Of a DNA stretch of 64,000 bases, positions 33,072 through 43,400 are shown in pieces. The stretch lies in NCBI GenBank assembly GCA_963210315.1, contig OY723245.1:310001-374000 (forward strand), read 5' to 3'. Numbering within the stretch: the first letter of the stretch is position 1; each line of letters begins with the position of its first letter. The stretch comes from Rhynchopus euleeides (lineage: Eukaryota > Euglenozoa > Diplonemea > Diplonemida > Diplonemidae). A model generated the notes under the pieces. The model did not search any database. It was not told the DNA's origin and saw only the letters and a program-made list of their open reading frames with translations. The translations under genes and the position numbers were made by a program.

Positions 33072-33576
33072 GGCGTGCACCCCACAGCGCACGCGAGGTG
33101 TGTGTGTGTGGGGGGGTGTGGGGGGGTCGGGGGGAGGGACGTGAGGAAAGCGGCCCCTCTCCCCGCACCCTCGCTCCCCCCCCCCCCTCTGATGCACAAC
33201 CAGAAAGAACCCAAGAACCCCTCCCGCCCCGTGTAGCGCCTTGCCGTGCGGTGGCCTGCGGCAAGGTCCTATCAAAAGGAAGTGGTGGGGTGCGGCGTGG
33301 GGGTCAGCGTTGACTCCCGTGACCCGGCGATGCAAGGGAAAAGGCAAGCAGAAGGGTGGGGGGAGGTGGGTCTTCGGTGGCTGGTGGGATGTTTTTTTGG
33401 GTTCTGTTTTGTTTGTTGTGTTTCGGTCAAGGCTGGACAGTGAGGCACTTGCACCGTCCCACCAGAGAACAGTGCGCTGGATAGCACTGCTAATGGGAGA
33501 GAAACTCGGCAGAAGGCCGCTCTCTCTCCTCCGGATCGCTTCACGCCTGCGTGCATGTCGAAGCATCGACGTGCGC
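33072..33576. other. Intergenic region with C/G tracts
   Basis: A GT/GGGG-rich stretch (33100-33190) makes a long but featureless open frame continuous with the RasGAP fusion frame. No acceptor-like AG was found just upstream of the chosen start, so part of it may be leader. Confidence 0.45.
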
Positions 33577-35000
33577 TTACAGCTGCGCCACACCCTCCTC
33601 CTTCTCGTGGAGCGGGCAGTACAGGTAGCGGTTCCGACGGGCGAAATCGTTGGGGTTCCACTCCTTCCACTGGCCGTCCTCCCTGTACTTCTTCCACTTC
33701 TCGATCCACCGCATCTGTGCAGCAGGGAGGTGATGGCGTCGAAAATGCAAATGCGTAGGGGAGAAGCGAGCTTCCCTCACTTCCACACACAAACAGAAGC
33801 TCCTGGAGCAGCAGCTCGTGACATACATGTTTCGGGTACCCGTATTTCGACCAGTCTTGGAAGAAGTAGGGCTGGCCCTTCTTGACGCCCCTGTCGGAGG
33901 AGTGCGGGTGTGTGGTGCACGGGGGAGGGGGGGGGGGGTGGGACACACGTGACAACATGAACAGGCTCAACACATCGCAAGACGGGCTCAGAGATGGGCA
34001 TACTTCCACTCGACGTGCTTCCACATTTCGCGGTTCAGCGGGTGACCCAGCACACTCCACTCACGGGGTTCGCGCGGGCGCGGCCTGTTTGGGTGGTTGG
34101 CATTACATATGACAGGCAGGGCAGGGGGCAGGGGACAGGCGACAGCAAAACACGGGCACGCGCATACTTGATGTTGTGCCAGAGCGTCTTCATGTCGAAG
34201 TTCTTTTCGGACAGCGGGTGATTTTCTTTGAACTCTGCGGCACGCTCCTTCCGGTCAAGCTCGCTGCCGAGGCGCTTCAGCGAGTCGTAGAAGCGCTCGA
34301 AAGACAGGAGGGTGATGTACTCCGGCTGGAAGACACCCTTTGCCAGCGCCTCGTCGTAGAGATGTTTGCACTTCTGCACGGCAACATCCTCACCGAGGGT
34401 ATGCCGGGACAGGATGTAGGCACGAGCGAGAGCAATGTAGGCCTCACGGCCGTAGGGAAGCTTCCTCTCCCCGATCTTCGCAAACGCCTCCTCCGCCTTC
34501 TTGACGAGGCGGGCTCGCGCGAAGACTTGGATGAGGGTGGTGTACTGCCGCTGCGAAAGGCCGTACCTCTCCTCCAGGTCGGCAAAGACACGCAGCGCGC
34601 GCGGCACCCACACCTTGGGGCGCAGCTCGATGTGATCGATAACATCGTCGATGAAGTTGGTGTAGTCTTCGGGGTGGTTGTAGAGGCGCTGGCGGTGTGC
34701 CTGCTGGTAGTACTCCCAGTGGTATTCAGGGTCCACCACGTAAGTCTCCAGCTCCTCAGTCCACTTCGTGTTGCGCAGCCACACCTCGGGGAAGTGGTCG
34801 CGCAGGGCGCGGCGCTTCCACTCGTCACTGCGCACTTTCATGCGGATGTCGAACATCCACCGAGGGTGGATTGCCCCCATCCGGTGCCCGTTGGTCACAC
34901 TCCTTCGATGCCATGTTGTCTTGTTACGTCTCTGCTGCGTGAGACCCCCTTCACGCACCGCCAGTGAGGCGGACACGCGGTGCATGGCTGCTCGCTCCAT
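33577..35000 (-). CDS. PPR-like helical protein, probably mitochondrial
   Basis: Four exons, 34168-35000, 34004-34084, 33827-33890 and 33577-33714, give 371 residues from the ATG at 34998-35000 (or 366 from Met6 at 34985). All three introns start GTATGC or GTATGT. An acceptor-like ACCCCTGGCAG ends at 35027. The N-terminus is basic and Ser-rich, fitting a mitochondrial presequence. Residues about 120-230 are paired helices with PPR character (YTTLIQVFARARLVKKAEEA, AYIALARAYILSRHTLGED). The C-terminus is Trp/Tyr/Lys-rich (MRWIEKWKKYREDGQWKEWN). It resembles kinetoplastid-type mitoribosome or assembly proteins in overall style. The exact family was not recognised. Confidence 0.7.
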
Positions 35001-35244
35001 AGTTCGCCCCTCCCGAGGAGGAGCCCTGCCAGGGGTGGGGTGTGGCGCTGTGGGGGGGCAGCCTCGCAGAACACTTCAACGCGTTGCAATCACACATTCT
35101 CGAGAGGCCAGGGGGAGGGTTGGGTGGGGGGGGTGGGGGTGGGGATGGGGGCCTTCTGCGCAGTGGGATTTTTTTTGGATATTTCTCTGCTACCAGGTCC
35201 TTGCTTTCTTACCCCTCATGATGCAGTGCACAAACCGCAGACGC

Positions 35245-36131
35245 CTAGTTGTCCTTCGGCGGGTGGATCGTAACCACGTCCGGCTGCGGCTTGGTCGGGC
35301 CCTTCTTGCCCTCGGGGTCCCAGTCAAGCATGATCTTCACCTTCAGACCGAGGGTCCCCTGGCGCATGTACACGTGACGGGTGCACTGGGACACGAACAG
35401 CGCGGGAACGTCACCAGAGAACTTCATGTACCCGTCCTTGAACTTCATCGCCTTGGCACGCTGCCCACGCACCTTACCCGCAATGATCAGCTCCACACCC
35501 TTCGCCTGGCTCTCCATGACGAACTTCATCACACCGTAGCACGCACGGCGGACAGGCAGACCGCCCACCAGCTTGTAGCGCAGCGACTCAGCCTGCGCGA
35601 TGGCGGACAGACCACGGTTGGCCACACGCTCGGCGTACAGCTCCACACCGCCCTCGGGGAACCCGAAGCGCTTCTGCACGACAGACGTCAGCTCGCGGAT
35701 GCGGCGGCCGCCCTCACCCAGCACGTCCTTGGAGCGCGTGGCCTGGATGATGATCTCAGTGCGCTGGGGGGTGACGCGCACCTGTGGTAGAGAGGGAGGG
35801 TGTGTGTGGAATCCTTCTGCGGCCAGGCTGCATCACGCTGCCTCGCAGGCTGCAAAGAACATAGTCCGAGAAATACTTGGCTGAACACAACACGCTTGCC
35901 GTGCGCCCTTGTGAAGGGGCATTCCAACGAAAAATACTCTCTAAAGCCTTCTGCCAACCCATGGGCTTCTTTGTTCGCTACTTCGCGAACCCACCACGCG
36001 GCACTACATACCTCCACGCCGGAGAAGCCGTCCTCAGCCAGCTCACGGCGGAGCATCTCGCTCAGCTCGCAGTAGAACACGCCATCGGCAACGAACTTGC
36101 GCTTCTTCGACAGGGTCGGGCGGAGGGCCAT
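35245..36131 (-). CDS. RPS3: Ribosomal protein uS3 (RPS3)
   Basis: Two exons, 36012-36131 and 35245-35781, give 218 residues. The intron (230 bases, donor GTATGTAG, acceptor CTACCACAG) lies between codons inside the conserved run [17 protein letters not shown]. The start ATG is at 36129-36131, 27 bases after TTCAGCAG, a likely spliced-leader acceptor. The sequence follows eukaryotic uS3 almost throughout: [18 protein letters not shown]-domain [60 protein letters not shown] and [10 protein letters not shown]. It is a 40S subunit protein at the mRNA entry channel. The intron carries a degenerate match to the dispersed repeat. Confidence 0.98.
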
Positions 36132-37429
36132 TGTGTGAAAGGGTTTGTCGGGGTGGACCTGCTGAAGGGGGGGGACGTCGAGGCTGTGGCATGCAAGCTT
36201 TACTGCAATCTCTACATCACACACGTGTGTAGGTGCAGGGAGGTCAAATGTGTAGGCAATCAGGAGTGGGCGGCGGGGGCTGGGGTAGGGTACAGCGTGC
36301 ATTGTACAGAACACCAACGGCAGCCACAGCCGCAGCAGCGTTTCCGGCAACTGCCAGATCAGACACTGCCACGGCCACCCCCACCACGGACACCAACCCG
36401 CCCCCCACCTCTGCCCCCGCTTCTTCCGGTAAATGTCACAAACAAGCAAAGCCACAGGCACCCGTTCCTTTTGTTTGGCAGCTGCCGGCGTTGCCATGGA
36501 AGATTCGTTCAAATTCGAAAGATGAGAGCCACAACAAGGCCTGGTGAGAGAGGGGGGGGGGGATCGCAGTTGCTGCAGAAACAGTTTGTTTCACAGCCTT
36601 TTTCTTGAACCCCCTCCCTATGTTCATGACGAAGCGATGTGTGCATATACTCGGGGCACTACTCGCGCAACGCCCCACAAAAGACACGGATATATGGAGT
36701 GGCCAAAGCCCAAGATGTTCAGCAAAATCGGACTCATTTTTCGCTTTACGGTAGGAACGCCCTGCCCAGCAACTGTCAGAAACAGACCCGGCCTGCTTCT
36801 TTGTTTGAGCGAACACTTGCTGTTTCAAGGCTGTGTTAAGGCCCTGTGAAGTGGCACGAAGGCGTGTTTCCCAAAGCTTCATTCGTACGATTTTATTCGT
36901 TACTTCGCAACTTCGCTGCGCTTTGTCGCTCGTAACTCGCAATCAAGGGACTCAGGTGGCAAGCAGGAAAATGGGATGTTTGAACGCCACAGTGGGCATG
37001 TTCCACAGAGACAAAACACTCTGGCAAGGCAGCTAGCGACGGTTTGAGACACACACACGTGAATACTGTTGAGTAGCGCAGACACACCGAGCACACCCTG
37101 CTCTTGATGGACTCCACTCTCACACACGGGATACAGAACGCAACATCCCCGTCCCACGCAGACAAGATGCGAAACGGGAACCTTCCCCCTTGCCGGGCGG
37201 AAGGGTGGGGATGGTGTGGCAGACTCGAACCAGTTTGCCCGAACGGCTAATCTTTTTTGCACAGTCGCGCCGGCCTCAGCGACGCAATCCAGTGAGCGCA
37301 CGCCATCCTTCAGACGTGCCATGTGCGGCCGACATCTGCATCCGGGAGGTAGGGTGGTGGACTGCAAAACGTACCTCTCGCCTGATGCAAGGGGGTGCCA
37401 AGAGCACACTGTTCGCAAAAGAAGAGATC
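36132..37429. other. Intergenic region with dispersed-repeat copy 2
   Basis: It starts with the short leader of uS3 and contains repeat copy 2 (36765-36957). No gene is supported. A run resembling a tRNA T-arm at about 37215-37230 was examined and rejected. Confidence 0.55.
36765..36957 (+). repeat. Dispersed repeat, copy 2
   Basis: It aligns with 5318-5485 in the same orientation, with insertions and substitutions (TTTCAAGGCTGTG, CCCTGTGAAGTGGCAC, AAGCTTCATTCGTACGA, TTCGTTACTTCGCAACTTCG). See copy 1. Confidence 0.6.
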
Positions 37430-40400
37430 TCACACCGTGAGCACTGCACTGCATACCGTAGACTGGATTTTGAAAGGCCACTGAGACTCAGGCTTGATAC
37501 CCCTGTCGACACAGAGGACGAAGAGGCTCCCCGACAGGGCACCGAGCACCACAGCGCCATCCCCAGACTGCTCCGGGAGCGGTGTGCACGACGCAAAGGT
37601 CTCGCCTGCCGGAAGGTGCAGATGCTGCTCCGCAGCGGGCACCACCACGCCCCCCCTGAACACCTCGAGGAAGCGCGCGAAGCCCCCTTGGGAGGCATCC
37701 TCCTCCCCACCCACGAGGCAGAGCAGCGGCACGGGGTGCGCGAGCAGCGCGATGTCGCGCACCTTCAGCCGGTCCTCCGCCCCTTCCTCCCCGAGGGCCT
37801 CGTGGGACAGCAGCACCTCGCCGTTCAGCGTGAACACCACAGCGGACTGCGACAGCCCATCGCCACCCTCCAACCCGTGGATCACGTTGTCCGCATCCAG
37901 ATGCTGGAAGGGCAGCGACGCGCCACCCAACGCACGCCGCGGCTCCACATCGCAGAGCGCCCCCACCAAGGGGTACGCTGTGTGCGGCGGGCAGTGCAAC
38001 ACCACCAGGCGACGTATGCTCGTGGTGCCCTCCGGGGGCTGCAGGGCCCTCACCAACACACCGCTGCGCAGGGAGTGGATCAGGATGTCACCATGCGACG
38101 ACCCGCTGACGACGGTGTCCAGCTTCTGCTGAACAGCGATGCTTGTGATGAACCCCGCATGCCCGCGGATGACACGCGTCACACCCGAGCTGCGCGGCGT
38201 CGCAGCTGTCACACGCTTCTCCCCTTTGTCGCTGAGGGAGAGGATCACGACCAGCCCCAGCGACGTCCCCACCGCGAGGATGGGCTCGCTGCAGGCGATG
38301 CACGTCGCCATGCCCGGCTCGAAGTCATCCCCAGCGATGGTGCCGCCATCAGGCGCATCCCTGCCATCCACTGCGTCGGAATGCGCGCGCTGCGCCACAG
38401 CGAGGCGCTCCCTCAGGGAGAAGGCCTCGATAACCACGGTGGGCCGCTTGGTGTGCACCACACGCACCTTCCCATCCCAGGCACCAGCGATGTACACCTT
38501 CCCGCCCCTGCTCTGCGCCATGCGGTGCGAAGGGTGGAATCTGTCGTCCGACATTTCAAAGGCAGAGTCCCCTGCGGAGATGGACCGTGCAGTGTAGTTC
38601 CAGGGGGACCATGAGTTGAGCGAGGCAAGCGTCTGCGACAGCCCGCTGTTGCTCGGCGGTGCCTGTGGTGCTGTGGAGGGGCCCTGCTGGACGAGCCCCC
38701 CGACGGTGCCTGCGGCGTTGGCGAGGGAGAAGGCCTCCTTGTTGGTCAGCTTCAGGCTCTGGAAGTCGAGCCGCACGTTGTAGAAGTTGAGCGACGATGT
38801 GACGCAGAACACAAGCCCCGGGGAGGCCGTCAGGTCCCCCGGCGAGTCGGAGGCGGACCCGCTGACGTACAGCGAGGAGCCACCCCCGCCTGTGCCGCAC
38901 GCACTGCCCAGGGGTGTCAGGCGCTCGTCCTCCGCCTGCTGCAGCAGCACCAGCGTGGAGAGCACGGCGGGGCGACCCCCCGCAGCGGTGGTGCCGAGCT
39001 CCACGCGGGACACCGCCAGGACCTTGTTGGAGGCGCCTGGCGTGGGCGACGTCTCGACCACCATCCATTCGGAGGGGTCGTCGTTGATGGAGTTCTCGAG
39101 GGTTGCGGCGTCGCGCGCGCTCTGCTGCAGGTCGACCATCCCCAGCTGCTGCTGCAGAAGGCTCTCCCCGTGCCCGTCGTGGTTCGCCAGCTGTCGCACC
39201 GGGTGGGGCTTCGAGGGGAACAGCTGCGACGGGGTCTGCCCGAAGGACTGTATGTGGCTCTGCAGCCCTTCACGCTCCACCGGGTCCACCTTCGCCCAGT
39301 CCACGGCCCCCTCATACGTCAGGTAGTAGAACAGGTTGTTCGCCTGCACGGCTGCATCACCCCGCTGCTTGCAGCCGAAGACCAGGTCGATCCACCTGTG
39401 CAAACTGCTGGAGACATGCTGGCTCTCCAAAGCCTGCCTGTGGATGTGGATGAACTGGTGCGCGCTGCTGGCCCACGGGGGGAGCACCACGTCATCCACC
39501 TCTGCCCCGCTCTGCAGGCGCCCAAACTTCAGCCTCTGGCGGTTGACCAGAAACTCGGGGGTGCAGTAGAACTCGGGGATGAGCTCCTTCACGTCGGTGG
39601 GCCCCTCCATCACGGCACGCCAGGTTGCGGGGATGGAGAAGAACATGCGGTCCGGGTGGTCCCACTTGCCGTCCTGCAGCTTCAGCAGCATAGTCGCGTA
39701 GGGCTCCAGCCGTGCCAGATAGAACAGCACGGCACCTCCGTAGCTGTAGTGCGACCCATAGAGGAACAGATCGCTCTCCCCTGCCTCCTGCATGTCTTTA
39801 TACCGCTTCACAAACCCTTCCAGGCGTGCAGGGTTGAGGGCACCGATAGGCTTCGACAGGTCACGGTACACGGCAGGGTCTGAGAGGTCGATCTGGTCAC
39901 TCGTGTAGTCGCACAGCACCCAGGGGAACACGGGGTATTGGTTTGGGTCGTTGAAGCTCCGCCCCGCCAGCAGGTTCAGCTCCATGAGGTATTCGAAGTT
40001 GCTGATCTGGTTCTTCACCCACTTCTCTGTGATCCGATACTTCCGCACGCTGTCGGCGGGGGTGCGCACCGTGAGGGAGGGGCCGCGTGTGATGTAAGAA
40101 TTCACATTGAGCCCGCCACGCGTCTTCGGTTTTATCAGGGAGTTGATGAAGTAATCCCGGGCAGTTTTATCCACAAACTTGAAGAAATACGAAGCAGCGC
40201 ACACCGCATCCGACTCCACGAAAAACTCAATCGAGTTCGGCTGCAGCAGATACCGCCTGTGGTAGACCGACACCACGCTGCTCAGCTCCACCACCAGAGC
40301 ATCCTTCTCCCCCGACTCCGCCTCCGCCGCAACGAACAGCACCCTGTCATCTGTCCGGTAGATATCCCCCTCCACCAGGCCCTGCGCTGGGGAGACCCAC

Positions 40401-43400
40401 CACGCCTGGATCCGGGTCGCCGTCTTCAGATTCGACCTCTCCAGCCGCGACGCCACCTTCGTCGACAACCCCTCCGCCGCCGCCTCCGGGCCACCCACCT
40501 GCAGCGCCGCACCCATCCCACCCGCCTCCTCCCCCTCCTCCTCCACCACCTCCTCGGCAGGGCCCTCTGGGTCCTTCTCCTCCGCCTCCTCGTCACCCTC
40601 CTTCTCCTGCACCTCAGCCTGCCTGGGGAGCGACACGCGCAGCATCTGCTGCCCCGCCTCCGACGGGGGAGCTGCCGCTGCGTCCGCCAGGTCAGGCTCC
40701 TCCTCCTCCGCACGGTGCCTCCTGTAATCCCCGCCTGCGGCGTGCATCCCGACAGGCTTATACCTTACCAGACGCATGCGGTACCCCGTGGTGTCGATGC
40801 GCCAGTAGACATTCTCCTTCGCCTTGCGTGTAGTGTGGGGCTGTGCGTGGAGGAGAGGGACGCTGAGGGAGGATAGGGGCGACGACCACCACTGCAGCAC
40901 CAGGGAGTCCAGCACCAGCGATTCCATCTCCTGCCACTCCGAGTGGAGGATTTTGGCATGCCTCCTGGAGACCTCGAGGCGCCGCGCTGCTGCGGGGGAG
41001 GCGAAGTGGCGGCCCCTCCCCGACGGAGGGGACAGCGCGCCGCTGCCGCCCCCGCCCCCGCCACCTCCACCCCTCTCGGCTGCCGCGCCACGCCCGCGCA
41101 GCAGTGCCAGCTCCTGGAAGAAGGAGTCCAGGGCTTCACGGCGTCTCTCAGAGAGGAGGTCAGCCCTGCGTCGGAGGCGTCCGACCCGTCTCCCAGCGCT
41201 CTCCCCCAGCTTGTAGCGGAGGAGGGGGTTGTGTGCGAACCCATCCGAGCCGCGCGCGATGTAGGAACGCAGCGCGGTGCACCATTTGGAGACGTCGAGG
41301 GTGAGCCACCGGGCCCCCGACACATCCTGGATGTGGGAGACGGCGTCGGGGTGTTGGAGGAAGGCGTGCTCCATCAGGCGGGACACCGACTGTTTAAGGG
41401 AGGCGCTGCCAGAGCCGTCGCCCGCAGAGGGTGGCTCTGGGGCGGACGCACCCCTGTGGGTGACAGACGCGAGGTGGAGGAGGGGGATGATTGCGGGGGC
41501 TTTCACGGAGGGGCCCACAGGGGGGCAGGGTGTGTCCATCCTCCCGTCACATAGGAGAGCACCGAGGAGGTTGATCAGGGTGTCTGCGAGGTCCGCACCC
41601 TTCGCAGCATCCTGGTCGAGCCGGCCGTGCAGCTCCACAACCTTCGCGCTGAGGTATCCCGCCAGCTCGGTGTGGAAGGAGCCAGTCGCAGCACCCTGCA
41701 GCCTCCCCGCCAACACCCTGAGGTACTGCCTCTTCGCGGAGAGGGATTCGGACACGGCAGATCTGGGCGCGCCCGGCACACCCACACCTCCGCCGCCACC
41801 ACCACCCTCCGGGGAGGTCGGGGGCAGAGGATGCGGTGCGTCAGGCGACAACCCACCCTCATCTGCTGCGTAGTGCCGCCTCAGGAGGGCGCGGAACTCA
41901 TGAAGTGCGAGAGAGTAGAGCAGGCGGTACACCAGGGGGGATCCCGCTTGGGGGTGCGGTTCTCTCCCTTGGGGTGTTGGGGCTGGGGAGGTTGAAGCCG
42001 CCGCTGCCGCTGCGGCGGCTGCCTGGAGGGGGTCCGCGGGGAGGGCCGCGAAGGAGTGGAACCCGGCACCTCCGATGGTCACCCCGGGCCTCCCCCCGTT
42101 GCCCCCCGCCCCGCCCCAGCGGTGGGGCCGCCCCGCCGAGAAAGCAAAGTGCGAATCGATGAGCGACGGGGGCGTGTGCATCGTCGACACCTCCCTCTCC
42201 ACGCTGTCGAGGCTCCCCTCCTCCTCCTCGTCGTCGCAACCGCCCCCACCGCCCCCCTCCGAAGAGCAGGCGCTGCCTCCCTCAGCCCCGTCATCCCCTT
42301 CCGTCTCCACTCCGACGGCTTCCACAGGCGGAGGGCGCCACACAGTTGAGGTGGAGATCTCTCCTGAAGGGTCGGAAGGAGCTGCCTCGCTCTGCACAAC
42401 GCCCCTGCGGAGCTTCCGGGGTTTTAGCTTTTTCCGCTCCCTCCCGGAGGATGAAGGCGAGGTGCTGCCCGCTTCGGCGTGGCAATCCTCATCGCAGCTG
42501 CTGGGTTGATCCCCCTTTGCGACAAAATTTGCGCTGTCCATCAGGCAGAGCTTCCGGGAGTGCGCGATTTTAAACACGGAGAGGCATGCGTCGATGCATG
42601 CGGTGGCGGATGGCACCGCATCGAGGCTGGAGTGGGATGGCACAGTCGGCACAGCCTCCCCGTCGCGCGGCACCATCACGCCGCTCCGCACCACCTTATG
42701 CGTGATGAACACCACCTCACCGAAGGAGCTCAGGGCAGCCCTCAAGAGGCCAACCTCCGCAGCTGCCGTGCTCCGCATGAGCTCCCCCAGATCCGGCAGC
42801 AGCGCGGCGAACAGACGCAGGATAAAGGCATGCGGATGCAGAGGCACGCCAGCCCCCACACCCCCACCCCCTCCCTGAGGCTCGGGGGATCGCGGGTCCC
42901 CCCCGGCAGCGCCGGGGGAGGCGGTGGAGGCGGTTGGATCTTCTGTCTCCGCTTCATCTGCCTCCGCCTCGTCACCCCCCTCGCCTTCCTGCTGTGTCTG
43001 TGGGAGGGGATCGCTGTGGAGGTGTGGGGAGAGAGACAGCGCAGCTGCGATGGAAATAGCGGCGGTGGTGGCGGCGGCGGAGGCGGCGGTAGCATCGGAG
43101 GGGGGCACACCACCTCCCTGGGTGTAGAACCTCCGCACGCAGCACCACGCGTCTCTCAGAAGGCCTGCTCCGTTTTTCTTCGGCAGGGCGGGGCGGAGGA
43201 GGGCTGCGAGAAGATCGAGCACCGTGGCATCCCCAAGCCTCCCCTTGACAAGCCCGAAGACGGCGTAGAGTGGGAGGGCCTCGAGGAAGAGCTCAGCAGC
43301 AGCGGGGTCGTTGAGGAGTCCCGAGATGAGGTCCGCCGCAAGGCTTTTCCGCACCTCGGCTGGGTTTGTCTCAGACACCGCAGCGCGGAGCATCGCGGGG

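Noticed and set aside
37200..37320. tRNA-like sequence (GGTTCGAGTC and pairing GGATGG/CCATCC ends on the minus strand)
   Set aside because: The T-arm stem does not pair and no anticodon arm can be drawn.
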